A DNA stretch of 64,000 bases from Trichomonas vaginalis G3 (taxonomy: Eukaryota; Parabasalia; Trichomonadida; Trichomonadidae). The position numbers and the translations under genes are program-made. Below are positions 48,330-57,500 of the stretch, one piece after another (within the stretch, counting starts at the first letter, position 1; every line of letters begins with the position of its first letter). The stretch spans positions 35,479,896-35,543,895 of the forward strand of contig NC_067206.1 in the NCBI RefSeq assembly GCF_026262505.1, written 5' to 3'. The notes under the pieces were generated by a model. That model had not been told where the DNA came from. It saw only the letters and a list, made by a program, of their open reading frames with translations, and ran no database searches.

Positions 48330-49628
48330 GGGTGTCCAAAGGTGCGTTTAGCACAGCGCTCTATATGAGACTATTAAAGGAGATATATGCTGATTATAAA
48401 TATATAATAAAAAATATGAATATATGTATATGATGAGTATGTTGTATTTTGGCGCCATGCCGGTATATAAAATGAATTTTGAGACAAGAGGCGGTTTCGC
48501 GGGAAATTTTGGCGGGATTTTTTTCATTTTTTTAATGAATCATAAAGAAAACATCCTCGCTCTTGCAAAAAAATGCAAAGACTGTAAAAAAATCTACGAG
48601 ACATTGGTAAAATGCTTCGGTATGGATGCTCCTAGCTATTCCACTGTAACGTATCATGTTAGGATGTATCACTTCATGAACAAAAAGGCGCCCATCATAA
48701 AAATTGACAAAAAATCGCCGGATCAAAGAAAAATCAAAGCAATTCTTCAAGTGCTAGATGAAGACCCAAGAGCATCACTCAGAAGGATAGAGGAGATGAC
48801 AAAGATACCACGTACAACAGTCAGTTATTATCTGCACAATTATTTGAACTACAAACTAGCGTATACACGTTGGGTTCCGCACAACCTTAATTCAGTTCAA
48901 AAAAATCTAGAGTCCAATCTTCGAAAGAGCTCCTCTCTATATTGGGTGCGTATCAATCCAAGAAGTTTCGCTTTTTAGTAACAGGGGACGAGTCTTGGTT
49001 TCAATATGCAACAGAAGCCAAAATCATGTGGATCCCGAAGGATGAAAATCCGCAAACATTCCCGAAGAAAAAAATTGACACACCAATGATGATGTTGTCG
49101 GTTTTTTGGGGCGTGAATGGCATCATCGCAATTGATATTCTTCAAAAACCTAATACGATGAATGCTCAGTATCTAATTGACAATGTTCTTACTCAAATTA
49201 TCAATTCTGATGAGTTTGAGAAATCCAAACAACAAAAACAAAAGTTTGCAATTCATTTTGATAATTCAAGAGTTCACAAAAGTCATAAGGTAATGAATTA
49301 CTTGGTGGAAAACAATGTCAAAGTTGTTCCAAACCCAATTTATTCACCTGATATTGCACCCTCTGACTTTTATTTATTCGGCACGCTAAAAAAGAGAGCT
49401 GAAGGACGCGAATTCGCGAGTCCAGATGATCTTGAAAATTTTGTAAGAGAGCAATTTGAGCAATTTTCTCATGATGATTTAAAGCGTGTCTTTCAAGCCT
49501 GGATCGATCGCTGCGAACGCGTGATTGAATCCAATGGTGATTATATTTAAATAAACTTTATATATATGTAACTTGTTTATTTCTATTCGCAGTATTCAGG
49601 TTTGTGCTAAACACACCTTTGGACACCC
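48330..49628 (+). mobile_element. Mariner element, copy 1 (1299 bp)
   Basis: The ends are 25-bp inverted repeats: GGGTGTCCAAAGGTGCGTTT at the left and its complement with one change at the right (GTGCTAAACACACCTTTGGA...). TA duplications stand at 48328-48329 and 49629-49630, diagnostic of Tc1/mariner insertion. Mariners of this type (Tvmar1) are known in T. vaginalis. The copy sits inside the Polinton 2 polymerase gene. It is about 98-99% identical by eye to copy 2 at 51930-53219, so both insertions are recent. Confidence 0.92.
48535..49550 (+). pseudogene. Mariner transposase, copy 1, one frame change
   Basis: The likely start is ATG 48535 (MNHKENILALAKKCKDCKK), giving about 338 residues, the normal mariner size. 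The N-terminal helix-turn-helix pair is visible (SYSTVTYHVRMYHF; SLRRIEEMTKIPRTTVSYYL). The catalytic domain has VTGDESWFQY (first Asp), IHFDNSRVHKS (second) and SPDIAPSDFYLFG (third), the D,D34D pattern of mariners. The frame changes near 48895-48905, where a run of 7 A replaces the 8 A of copy 2. An in-frame copy would carry 8, so this one is disabled by a single base or the base count is wrong. Confidence 0.85.
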
Positions 49629-50695
49629 TATATATTAAACTCTTGTCAGGAAGTCGCTCCAAAAATTCTGTTGCACAGTTTTGACCCCATATGCTTTCAC
49701 TCACTGAACCATCTTCACTGTCGTAACAGATGTTAAAAGCTTTATGAAAGCCGTCTGTGCTACACTCAAAGTCAGCAAAGAAAACATGCTCAGGAATGAA
49801 CTTACATTTAGCTTTATTTACTTCTTTTGACTCTGCTTTCTTCTTCAGTTGTACACAATACTTTGGAGCATATGTCAAATCTTTAAATGGTGCAAGGTTC
49901 TGTTTATATAAGTCAGTCGTATATGTGAAAAGTTCTCCATAAGAAATAGGTTCGAAATATTTGCACTCCCACAATGTTTTCATAACATCCCATAGCGGTG
50001 TAGTTCTATCCATGCGAACTACATATTTATCTTCTCTCTTTGTATAAATCTTCATCTGTTTCTCAATGTTCATTCCACCACACTCCTTCAAGATTTCTAT
50101 ATAGTTGCGAATGAAATATGTTGTCATTGGAAGTCTTTCATTTAGCATGTAGTGGTCTTCAACAAGAAGTAAGTCAATAGTTCGAACAGTTTCACATTCT
50201 TTTGGTATATATCTCTTTATTTCATTATGTCTTGAGTCATTGAAATAACCAATGGTAATATTAAATGCTATACCAGTTGCGTCAAAAATTTCTTGTACTT
50301 TACTTTGAGGAAAGTCTCTAACACGAATGACTTCTCTCATGTGGTCAATAGTTTCTTCATTTACTCCAGCCTGAATGCAAGCATAAACGAAGCAGTTATC
50401 TTCTGTCATAAGTGTTGCAGTTCTTTTGTTCAGTTCATTGAAGATTTGGTAGCGTTCAAGATATATAGGTAATGTGCAAAGATACTTCCAGAACTGACCG
50501 CTTCTCTTCTTATAAAACTTCTTTTCACCATTATCTTTCCAAAAGCTTTCTATAAGTGCTGGGTTTCCTGTTTGCTTAAGAGCTTCCAAAATGGCTTTCT
50601 GGTCATTTGTCAGTGTGCTTTCATCTCTATATGGTCTCTTTTTTGGTTTGCCTTTCTTTACATCTGACATCGTTAAGCCTTCATATTCTGTTAAA

Positions 50696-51490
50696 TCATA
50701 CATCTTTTATTTCAGTAAGATTCTTTATGTTTGTCAAGAAGAAGTCATAGTGCATTTCAACAATACCTGCAGCATTTGCTTCTATCTCTGATATAAAGTT
50801 CTCCTTCAAGAGCTGATGTAGTAACGTTCCAATATTATTGAGGTTTAACGTAGAACATTCATACTTTCCACCAAGTTTATAACATACCATCCATCTTTGT
50901 TGGGAGTTTATTTTAATCTTCTCTAAGAGTCTCATGAAAACCTTACCGAAATGTTTGTGTAAGTAGTCTCTGTTTGGTTCATCTAAAGCTTCGATGTTAA
51001 AGTCAATGAGTCTATTGCCTGACTTCACATTTCTCTTCCTATTCTCTTCATCTTTCTTTAACCATCTCTCACCTTCTTTTGGTTTGTCGTCAATGGAACG
51101 AATGACATCGTTAGCTTTGCGAACTTGTTCTATAGCGCTCTTAAACATCTCTCTTCTCTGTTGTTTCAGTGTGTCGTCTCTTCTTCTTGTTTCACCAACG
51201 TTTGCATTTGTTATGTCAAACATTTCTCTTCTTACTTCATGAGGTACTGAACGTCTATGATATAAGTCAATAGCAACGTCATTTAAAGGAAATGCTCTCT
51301 TGCATGGACTTCGTCCTCGCCGCGTTGCGGCTTTATGAACTCATGAATTCTATCATAACTTATTGCACCATTATAGTCATTGAGGATGTCAGCGAGTGCT
51401 TTTTGTTTGTTGCGTAATGCTTTGCAACATCTATATTAGCTTCTGTAAGAAGTTGTTTTATTTCCGAGTGTTCTAACTTAGACAACTTCC
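50696..51490 (-). pseudogene. Polinton 2 gene upstream of the polymerase, broken
   Basis: The open part (50696-51223, 175 residues) has a charged first half (RRDDTLKQQRREMFK; KEGERWLKKDEENRKR) and a second half (RWMVCYKLGGKYECSTLNLN; then VEMHYDFFLT). The second half resembles residues 120-240 of the Polinton 1 polymerase protein (LRLTVTDLDGHIYYAHGNVT; VKFEWYQPN). So a module that is part of the polymerase protein in element 1 is a separate gene here. It overlaps the start of the downstream polymerase tract by 8 nt. Similar coding character continues upstream to about 51490. Confidence 0.45.
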
Positions 51491-51604
51491 GATACATCTT
51501 TAGTAGGAAATAAAAAAATATTTTTTTGAAAAAATTAGATTAGATTTTTTAAGTTATTTTTCAAAATAATTTAATATTTTTATTTTAATGAAACACATGC
51601 AAGA

Positions 51605-53356
51605 TTGCAAGTTCTTTTCATTACAATGCTCTCGCTACTGCCATCAAGAATGTTCAATAATGCTTCAAATGTTAATGTTATCTTTAACAAGAAGTTTGTG
51701 AAAGAATCTAAGTTTGGTCAGTATGTCAGACCATTAGCTATCGTCATTGACCGCAAACGTTATACTTCACAAGAGTTAGCAGTAGTTTTGAAACAAAAGA
51801 GTTTCTTCGTGAATGTCAAAGATACTCATTATACTGTCATAAAGAACTCTAACATTGACTTCTTCAGTATTGCTTTAAATCTTTCCGAACAGAAAGAATA
51901 TAAGAAGGGTGAAACAAATGTGAAATATAGGGTGTCCAAAGGTGTGTTTAGCACAAACCTGAATACTGCGAATAGAAATAAACAAGTTACATATATATAA
52001 AGTTTATTTAAATATAATCACCATTGGATTCAATCACGCGTTCGCAGCGATCGATCCAGGCTTGAAAGACACGCTTTAAATCATCATGAGAAAATTGCTC
52101 AAATTGCTCTCTTACAAAATTTCAAGATCATCTGGACTCGCGAATTCGCGTCCTTCAGCTCTCTTTTTTAGCGTGCCGAATAAATAAAAGTCAGAGGGTG
52201 CAATATCAGGTGAATAAATTGGGTTTGGAACAACTTTGACATTGTTTTCCACCAAGTAATTCATTACCTTATGACTTTTGTGAACTCTTGAATTATCAAA
52301 ATGAATTGCAAACTTTTGTTTTTGTTGTTTGGATTTCTCAAACTCATCAGAATTGATAATTTGAGTAAGAACATTGTCAATTAGATACTGAGCATTCATC
52401 GTATTAGGTTTTTGAAGAATATCAATTGCGATGATGCCATTCACGCCCCAAAAAACCGACAACATCATCATTGGTGTGTCAATTTTTTTCTTCGGGAATG
52501 TTTGCGGATTTTCATCCTTCGGGATCCACATGATTTGGCTTCTGTTGCATATTGAAACCAAGACTCGTCCCTGTTACTAAAAAGCGAAACTTCTTGGATT
52601 GATACGCACCCAATATAGAGAGGAGCTCTTTCGAAGATTGGACTCTAGATTTTTTTTGAACTGAATTAAGGTTGTGCGGAACCCAACGTGTATACGCTAG
52701 TTTGTAGTTCAAATAATTGTGCAGATAATAACTGACTGTTGTACGTGGTATCTTTGTCATCTCCTCTATCCTTCTGAGTGATGCTCTTGGGTCTTCATCT
52801 AGCACTTGAAGAATTGCTTTGATTTTTCTTTGATCCGGCGATTTTTTGTCAATTTTTATGATGGGCGCCTTTTGTTCATGAAGTGATACATCCTAACATG
52901 ATACGTTACAGTGGAATAGCTAGGAGCATCCATACCGAAGCATTTTACCAATGTCTCGTAGATTTTTTACAGTCTTTGCATTTTTTTGCAAGAGCGAGGA
53001 TGTTTTCTTTATGATTCATTAAAAAAATGAAAAAAATCCCGCCAAAATTTCCCGAAACCGCCTCTTGTCTCAAAATTCATTTTATATACCGGCATGGCGC
53101 CAAAATACAACATACTCATCATATACATATATTCATATTTTTTATTATTATATAATCAGCATATATCTCCTTTAATAGTCTCATATAGAGCGCTGTGCTA
53201 AACGCACCTTTGGACACCCTATATTATCCTTCATCTCTGAAGACAATAACGAACAAAGATGTTATACAGAAATTCTTACCAAAGGTTGAAGAAGCTTCTA
53301 TTGACATTGACGAAGGAAGTGAAATGGTTGAAGAAATAGACCCTGAAGCTATTTAA
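51605..53356 (+). pseudogene. Unrecognised Polinton 2 gene split by a mariner
   Basis: The 5' part (from about 51626, ATG after TTCATTACA) reads MLSLLPSRMFNNASNVNVIF, then FGQYVRPLAIVIDRKRYTSQ. Past the mariner, 53222-53356 keeps coding character and ends in an acidic EMVEEIDPEAI. The family is unknown. Confidence 0.4.
51930..53219 (-). mobile_element. Mariner element, copy 2 (1290 bp), opposite orientation
   Basis: It has the same 25-bp ends as copy 1 and TA duplications at 51928-51929 and 53220-53221. Relative to copy 1 it differs mainly by losses of one base in homopolymers (GGGG to GGG in the codons around the first catalytic Asp, AAAA to AAA near the C-terminus, and shorter A runs near 52900 and 52975), plus loss of GC near 53060. 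The transposase is therefore in pieces (52512-52805, 52112-52561). Copy 2 keeps the 8-A run that copy 1 lacks, so the two copies are broken at different places. Confidence 0.9.
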
Positions 53357-53374
53357 GCAAAAATATTTTTTTGG

Positions 53375-53590
53375 TTAGTCTTCATATGGATATTTTACAA
53401 CAATTCCCCAATGTATAAACTTTTCATACGCTTTTTCATAAGCTTTATATACCTTCAGAAATTTTGCATAATCTTTAGAAGCATTTAGATATTGTTTAAA
53501 TGCTTTGTATGTCTTCAGAAATTTTGCATAATCTTTTACATGTTGTTCGTTCTCTTCTTCTGTCATAAGTTCCGAATATTCTAAATTCAT
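53375..53590 (-). CDS. Small Lys/Tyr-rich Polinton peptide with internal repeat, 71 aa
   Basis: It starts at ATG 53590 (MNLEYSELMTEEENEQHVK) and has an internal duplication, VKDYAKFLKTYKAFKQ and SKDYAKFLKVYKAYEK. It is helical and amphipathic. It lies immediately downstream of the KilA-type gene on the same strand. Confidence 0.45.
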   Translation of the reverse strand: MNLEYSELMTEEENEQHVKDYAKFLKTYKAFKQYLNASKDYAKFLKVYKAYEKAYEKFIHWGIVVKYPYED

Positions 53591-53641
53591 GTTCTTTCAT
53601 ATGAGATAAAATTTTATAAAATAAAATTAGCTTAGTTTTTT

Positions 53642-54469
53642 TTATTCTTCCTCTTTGAAGTTATCGAAATATTCTGTTATTTTTTCCTTCAGTAATGGTA
53701 AGTCTTCTTTGAATGTAAGTATTGTGCAACCTTTGATGTCATAGTGTGTTTGAGGAAGAGTATTTTTGACAATTTCCTTTATTTGCTCATTCGGTGTCAT
53801 TGAAATCGGTAAGTTTTCACGATAGAACCAGTTTCTGTCAGATTTATATATTTTAGCTAAGTCATAAAAGCTCTTGTTGTTTCTTCTGACTAAATGCAAC
53901 ATAACCATATCTTTATCTTCTTCATTTTCCATCTCTTCAGTATATATCATATACTTATAACACTTTTCCTTTCCTTTTGGTACCGAACGCGGTATTCTTT
54001 TCTGTATGCTTTTGTCTTTGGATTCAATGACTTCATCTTTTGCTTGAAGTTTCATTTCCATCTCTCCACGTTCTGCTTTATATAGTTCATCTAACATCAT
54101 GAAAATATAACAAGCATAACGAGGTGAAGCCCACATTGCTACAGCATTTACTAAAAGTCTATGAATATAATAACCTTTCAAACCAGGAGCCAAATTCTTG
54201 CGATTTTCATACGGAATCTCTTCCCCCGGTTTTCCGAGGGAAGCAATCATATGAGGAAATTCTTCTAAAAGTTCTTTTGTCTGTTGGTTTTCAAACCAAT
54301 GATATGCTTGCTTTGTAGAACGAAGAGCATTCATTATACTTTGCATTTGGTACATGTCATCTTTGACCGAACGAATGAGGCGAAGTTGTTTGTTATATTG
54401 TATGTATTCGTATTCTTCATTTATGGCTTCATGAACGATAGCAGTTGTTGTGTTCTCTAATGTTGACAT
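53642..54469 (-). CDS. KilA-N-type protein of Polinton 2, 275 aa
   Basis: The start is set at ATG 54469 because the leader (GTATGTAAGAACAGAA) is the same as before the KilA-N gene at 267. Residues about 30-130 hold a KilA-N-like part (ALRSTKQAYHWFENQQTKELL; NLAPGLKGYYIHRLLVNAVAMWASPRYACYIF), where the Gly-x-x-x-x-x-x-L-x-x-x-x-A-x-W-A-S-P order is typical. A Lys/Glu-rich linker and a second domain follow (YDLAKIYKSDRNWFYRENLP), which may be another DNA-contacting fold. The frame is whole. It probably binds DNA as a regulator of the element. Confidence 0.6.
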   Translation of the reverse strand: MSTLENTTTAIVHEAINEEYEYIQYNKQLRLIRSVKDDMYQMQSIMNALRSTKQAYHWFENQQTKELLEEFPHMIASLGKPGEEIPYENRKNLAPGLKGYYIHRLLVNAVAMWASPRYACYIFMMLDELYKAERGEMEMKLQAKDEVIESKDKSIQKRIPRSVPKGKEKCYKYMIYTEEMENEEDKDMVMLHLVRRNNKSFYDLAKIYKSDRNWFYRENLPISMTPNEQIKEIVKNTLPQTHYDIKGCTILTFKEDLPLLKEKITEYFDNFKEEE

Positions 54470-54599
54470 TTCTGTTCTTACATACAAAATAAAAAAATAA
54501 ATAAAAATAAAACTAACTTTATTTTTCTGTGTTAAAGAAATGTTAAAAATTCATGGTTACATATGTGAAAAGAAGTCACGAACAAATGGAGGTCATAAG

Positions 54600-57500
54600 A
54601 TTTGTCTTGAAAAAATACAAGACTTGATCAAGAGAGGAAGCATCTTGATCAAGAGAGGAAGTACTTTGTTGAAGAGAGGAAGCACCTTGATCAAGAGAGG
54701 AAGCATCTTGATGAAGAGAGGAAGCACTTTGTTGAAGAGAGGAAGTACTTTGAAGAAGAGAGGAAGTACTTTGATGAAGAGAGGAAGCATCTTGATGAAG
54801 AGAGGAAGCATCTTGATGAAGAGAGGAAGCACTTTGATGAAGAGAGGAAGCATCTTGATGAAGAGAGGAAGCACTTTGATGAAGAGAGGAAGCATCTTGA
54901 TGAAGAGAGGAAGCACTTTGTTGAAGAGAGGAAGCATCTTGATGAAGAGAGGAAGCACTTTGTTGAAGAGAGGAAGCTGCATCTTGATCAAGAGAGGAAG
55001 TACTTTGAAGAAGAGAGGAAGCATCTTGATCAAGAGAGGAAGCATCTTGATGAAGAGAGGAAGCATCTTGATCAAGAGAGGAAGCACCTTGATCAAGAGA
55101 GGAAGCACTTTGTTGAAGAGAGGAAGCACCTTGATCAAGAGAGGAAGTACTTTGTTGAAGAGAGGAAGCACCTTGATCAAGAGAGGAAGTACTTTGTTGA
55201 AGAGAGGAAGCATCTTGATGAAGAGAGGAAGCATCTTGATGAAGAGAGGAAGCACTTTGTTGAAGAGAGGAAGCACCTTGATCAAGAGAGGAAGTACTTT
55301 GTTGAAGAGAGGAAGCACCTTGATCAAGAGAGGAAGTACTTTGAAGAAGAGAGGAAGCACCTTGATCAAGAGAGGAAGCACTTTGTTGAAGAGAGGAAGT
55401 ACTTTGATGAAGAGAGGAAGCATCTTGATGAAGAGAGGAAGCATCTTGATCAAGAGAGGAAGTACTTTGAAGAAGAGAGGAAGCACTTTGTTGAAGAGAG
55501 GAAGTACTTTGATGAAGAGAGGAAGCATCTTGATCAAGAGAGGAAGCATCTTGATGAAGAGAGGAAGCATCTTGATCAAGAGAGGAAGCACCTTGATCAA
55601 GAGAGGAAGCACTTTGTTGAAGAGAGGAAGCATCTTGATGAAGAGAGGAAGCATCTTGATCAAGAGAGGAAGCACCTTGATCAAGAGAGGAAGCACTTTG
55701 TTGAAGAGAGGAAGTACTTTGAAGAAGAGAGGAAGCATCTTGATCAAGAGAGGAAGCACCTTGATGAAGAGAGGAAGCTGCATGATGGATGCATGATGGA
55801 GTGAGGAAGCATCTTGATGAAGAGAGGAAGCATCTTGATGAAGAGAGGAAGCACTTTGTTGAAGAGAGGAAGCATCTTGATGAAGAGAGGAAGCACTTTG
55901 TTGAAGAGAGGAAGCACCTTGATCAAGAGAGGAAGTACTTTGTTGAAGAGAGGAAGCACCTTGATCAAGAGAGGAAGTACTTTGAAGAAGAGAGGAAGCA
56001 CCTTGATCAAGAGAGGAAGCACTTTGTTGAAGAGAGGAAGCACCTTGATCAAGAGAGGAAGCATCTTGATGAAGAGAGGAAGCACTTTGTTGAAGAGAGG
56101 AAGTACTTTGAAGAAGAGAGGAAGTACTTTGATGAAGAGAGGAAGCATCTTGATGAAGAGAGGAAGCATCTTGATGAAGAGAGGAAGCACTTTGATGAAG
56201 AGAGGAAGCATCTTGATGAAGAGAGGAAGCACTTTGATGAAGAGAGGAAGCATCTTGATGAAGAGAGGAAGCACTTTGTTGAAGAGAGGAAGCATCTTGA
56301 TGAAGAGAGGAAGCACTTTGTTGAAGAGAGGAAGCTGCATCTTGATCAAGAGAGGAAGTACTTTGAAGAAGAGAGGAAGCATCTTGATCAAGAGAGGAAG
56401 CATCTTGATGAAGAGAGGAAGCATCTTGATCAAGAGAGGAAGCACCTTGATCAAGAGAGGAAGCATCTTGATCAAGAGAGGAAGCATCTTGATGAAGAGA
56501 GGAAGCATCTTGATCAAGAGAGGAAGCACCTTGATCAAGAGAGGAAGTACTTTGTTGAAGAGAGGAAGCATCTTGATCAAGAGAGGAAGTACTTTGTTGA
56601 AGAGAGGAAGCACCTTGATCAAGAGAGGAAGTACTTTGAAGAAGAGAGGAAGCACTTTGTTGAAGAGAGGAAGTACTTTGATCAAGAGAGGAAGCACCTT
56701 GATGAAGAGAGGAAGCACTTGATGAAGAGAGGAAGCTGCATGATGGATGCATGATGGAGAGGAAGCATCTTGATGAAGAGAGGAAGCATCTTGATGAAGA
56801 GAGGAAGCACTTTGTTGAAGAGAGGAAGCATCTTGATGAAGAGAGGAAGCACTTTGTTGAAGAGAGGAAGCACCTTGATCAAGAGAGGAAGCATCTTGAT
56901 CAAGAGAGGAAGCATCTTGATCAAGAGAGGAAGCACTTTGTTGAAGAGAGGAAGCACCTTGATCAAGAGAGGAAGTACTTTGTTGAAGAGAGGAAGCACC
57001 TTGATCAAGAGAGGAAGTACTTTGAAGAAGAGAGGAAGCATCTTGATGAAGAGAGGAAGCATCTTGATGAAGAGAGGAAGCACTTTGTTGAAGAGAGGAA
57101 GCACCTTGATCAAGAGAGGAAGTACTTTTTGAAGAGAGGAAGCACTTGATCAAGAGAGGAAGTACTTTGAAGAAGAGAGGAAGCACCTTGATCAAGAGAG
57201 GAAGCACTTTGTTGAAGAGAGGAAGTACTTTGATGAAGAGAGGAAGCATCTTGATGAAGAGAGGAAGCATCTTGATCAAGAGAGGAAGTACTTTGAAGAA
57301 GAGAGGAAGCACTTTGTTGAAGAGAGGAAGTACTTTGATGAAGAGAGGAAGCATCTTGATCAAGAGAGGAAGCATCTTGATGAAGAGAGGAAGCATCTTG
57401 ATCAAGAGAGGAAGCACCTTGATCAAGAGAGGAAGCACTTTGTTGAAGAGAGGAAGCATCTTGATGAAGAGAGGAAGCATCTTGATCAAGAGAGGAAGCA

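Larger units (their letters stand above)
46464..50703 (-). pseudogene. Family B DNA polymerase (Polinton 2), broken and interrupted by a mariner
   Basis: The tract starts at ATG 50703. The N-terminal piece (49650-50703) contains a domain shared with the Polinton 1 polymerase (LLLVEDHYMLNERL) and then VFFADFECSTDGFH, the exonuclease I motif. After the mariner, further pieces show SFYCKQDVRILREGF (exonuclease III type), ENIKLILNSIYGKT (palm motif B) and a DCDSM motif C region near 46910. This is the standard order of a protein-primed family B polymerase with proofreading. It is a broken fossil, with several interruptions besides the transposon. Confidence 0.7.
41250..54600. mobile_element. Polinton/Maverick element 2, broken fossil with nested mariners
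   Basis: It is recognised by a major capsid protein, a family B DNA polymerase, a KilA-type protein and the same upstream sequence classes as in element 1. Its left edge is where the transposase gene is cut (about 41248-41255). A short hairpin (CTTGGGTA...TACCCAAG, 41271-41307) and tandem repeats follow. The right edge cannot be fixed: after the KilA gene at 54469 the sequence passes into a 21-bp satellite, and no copy of the left end is found. Two mariner elements have inserted. Many genes are interrupted (well over ten visible breaks), so it is more decayed than element 1. Confidence 0.8.
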
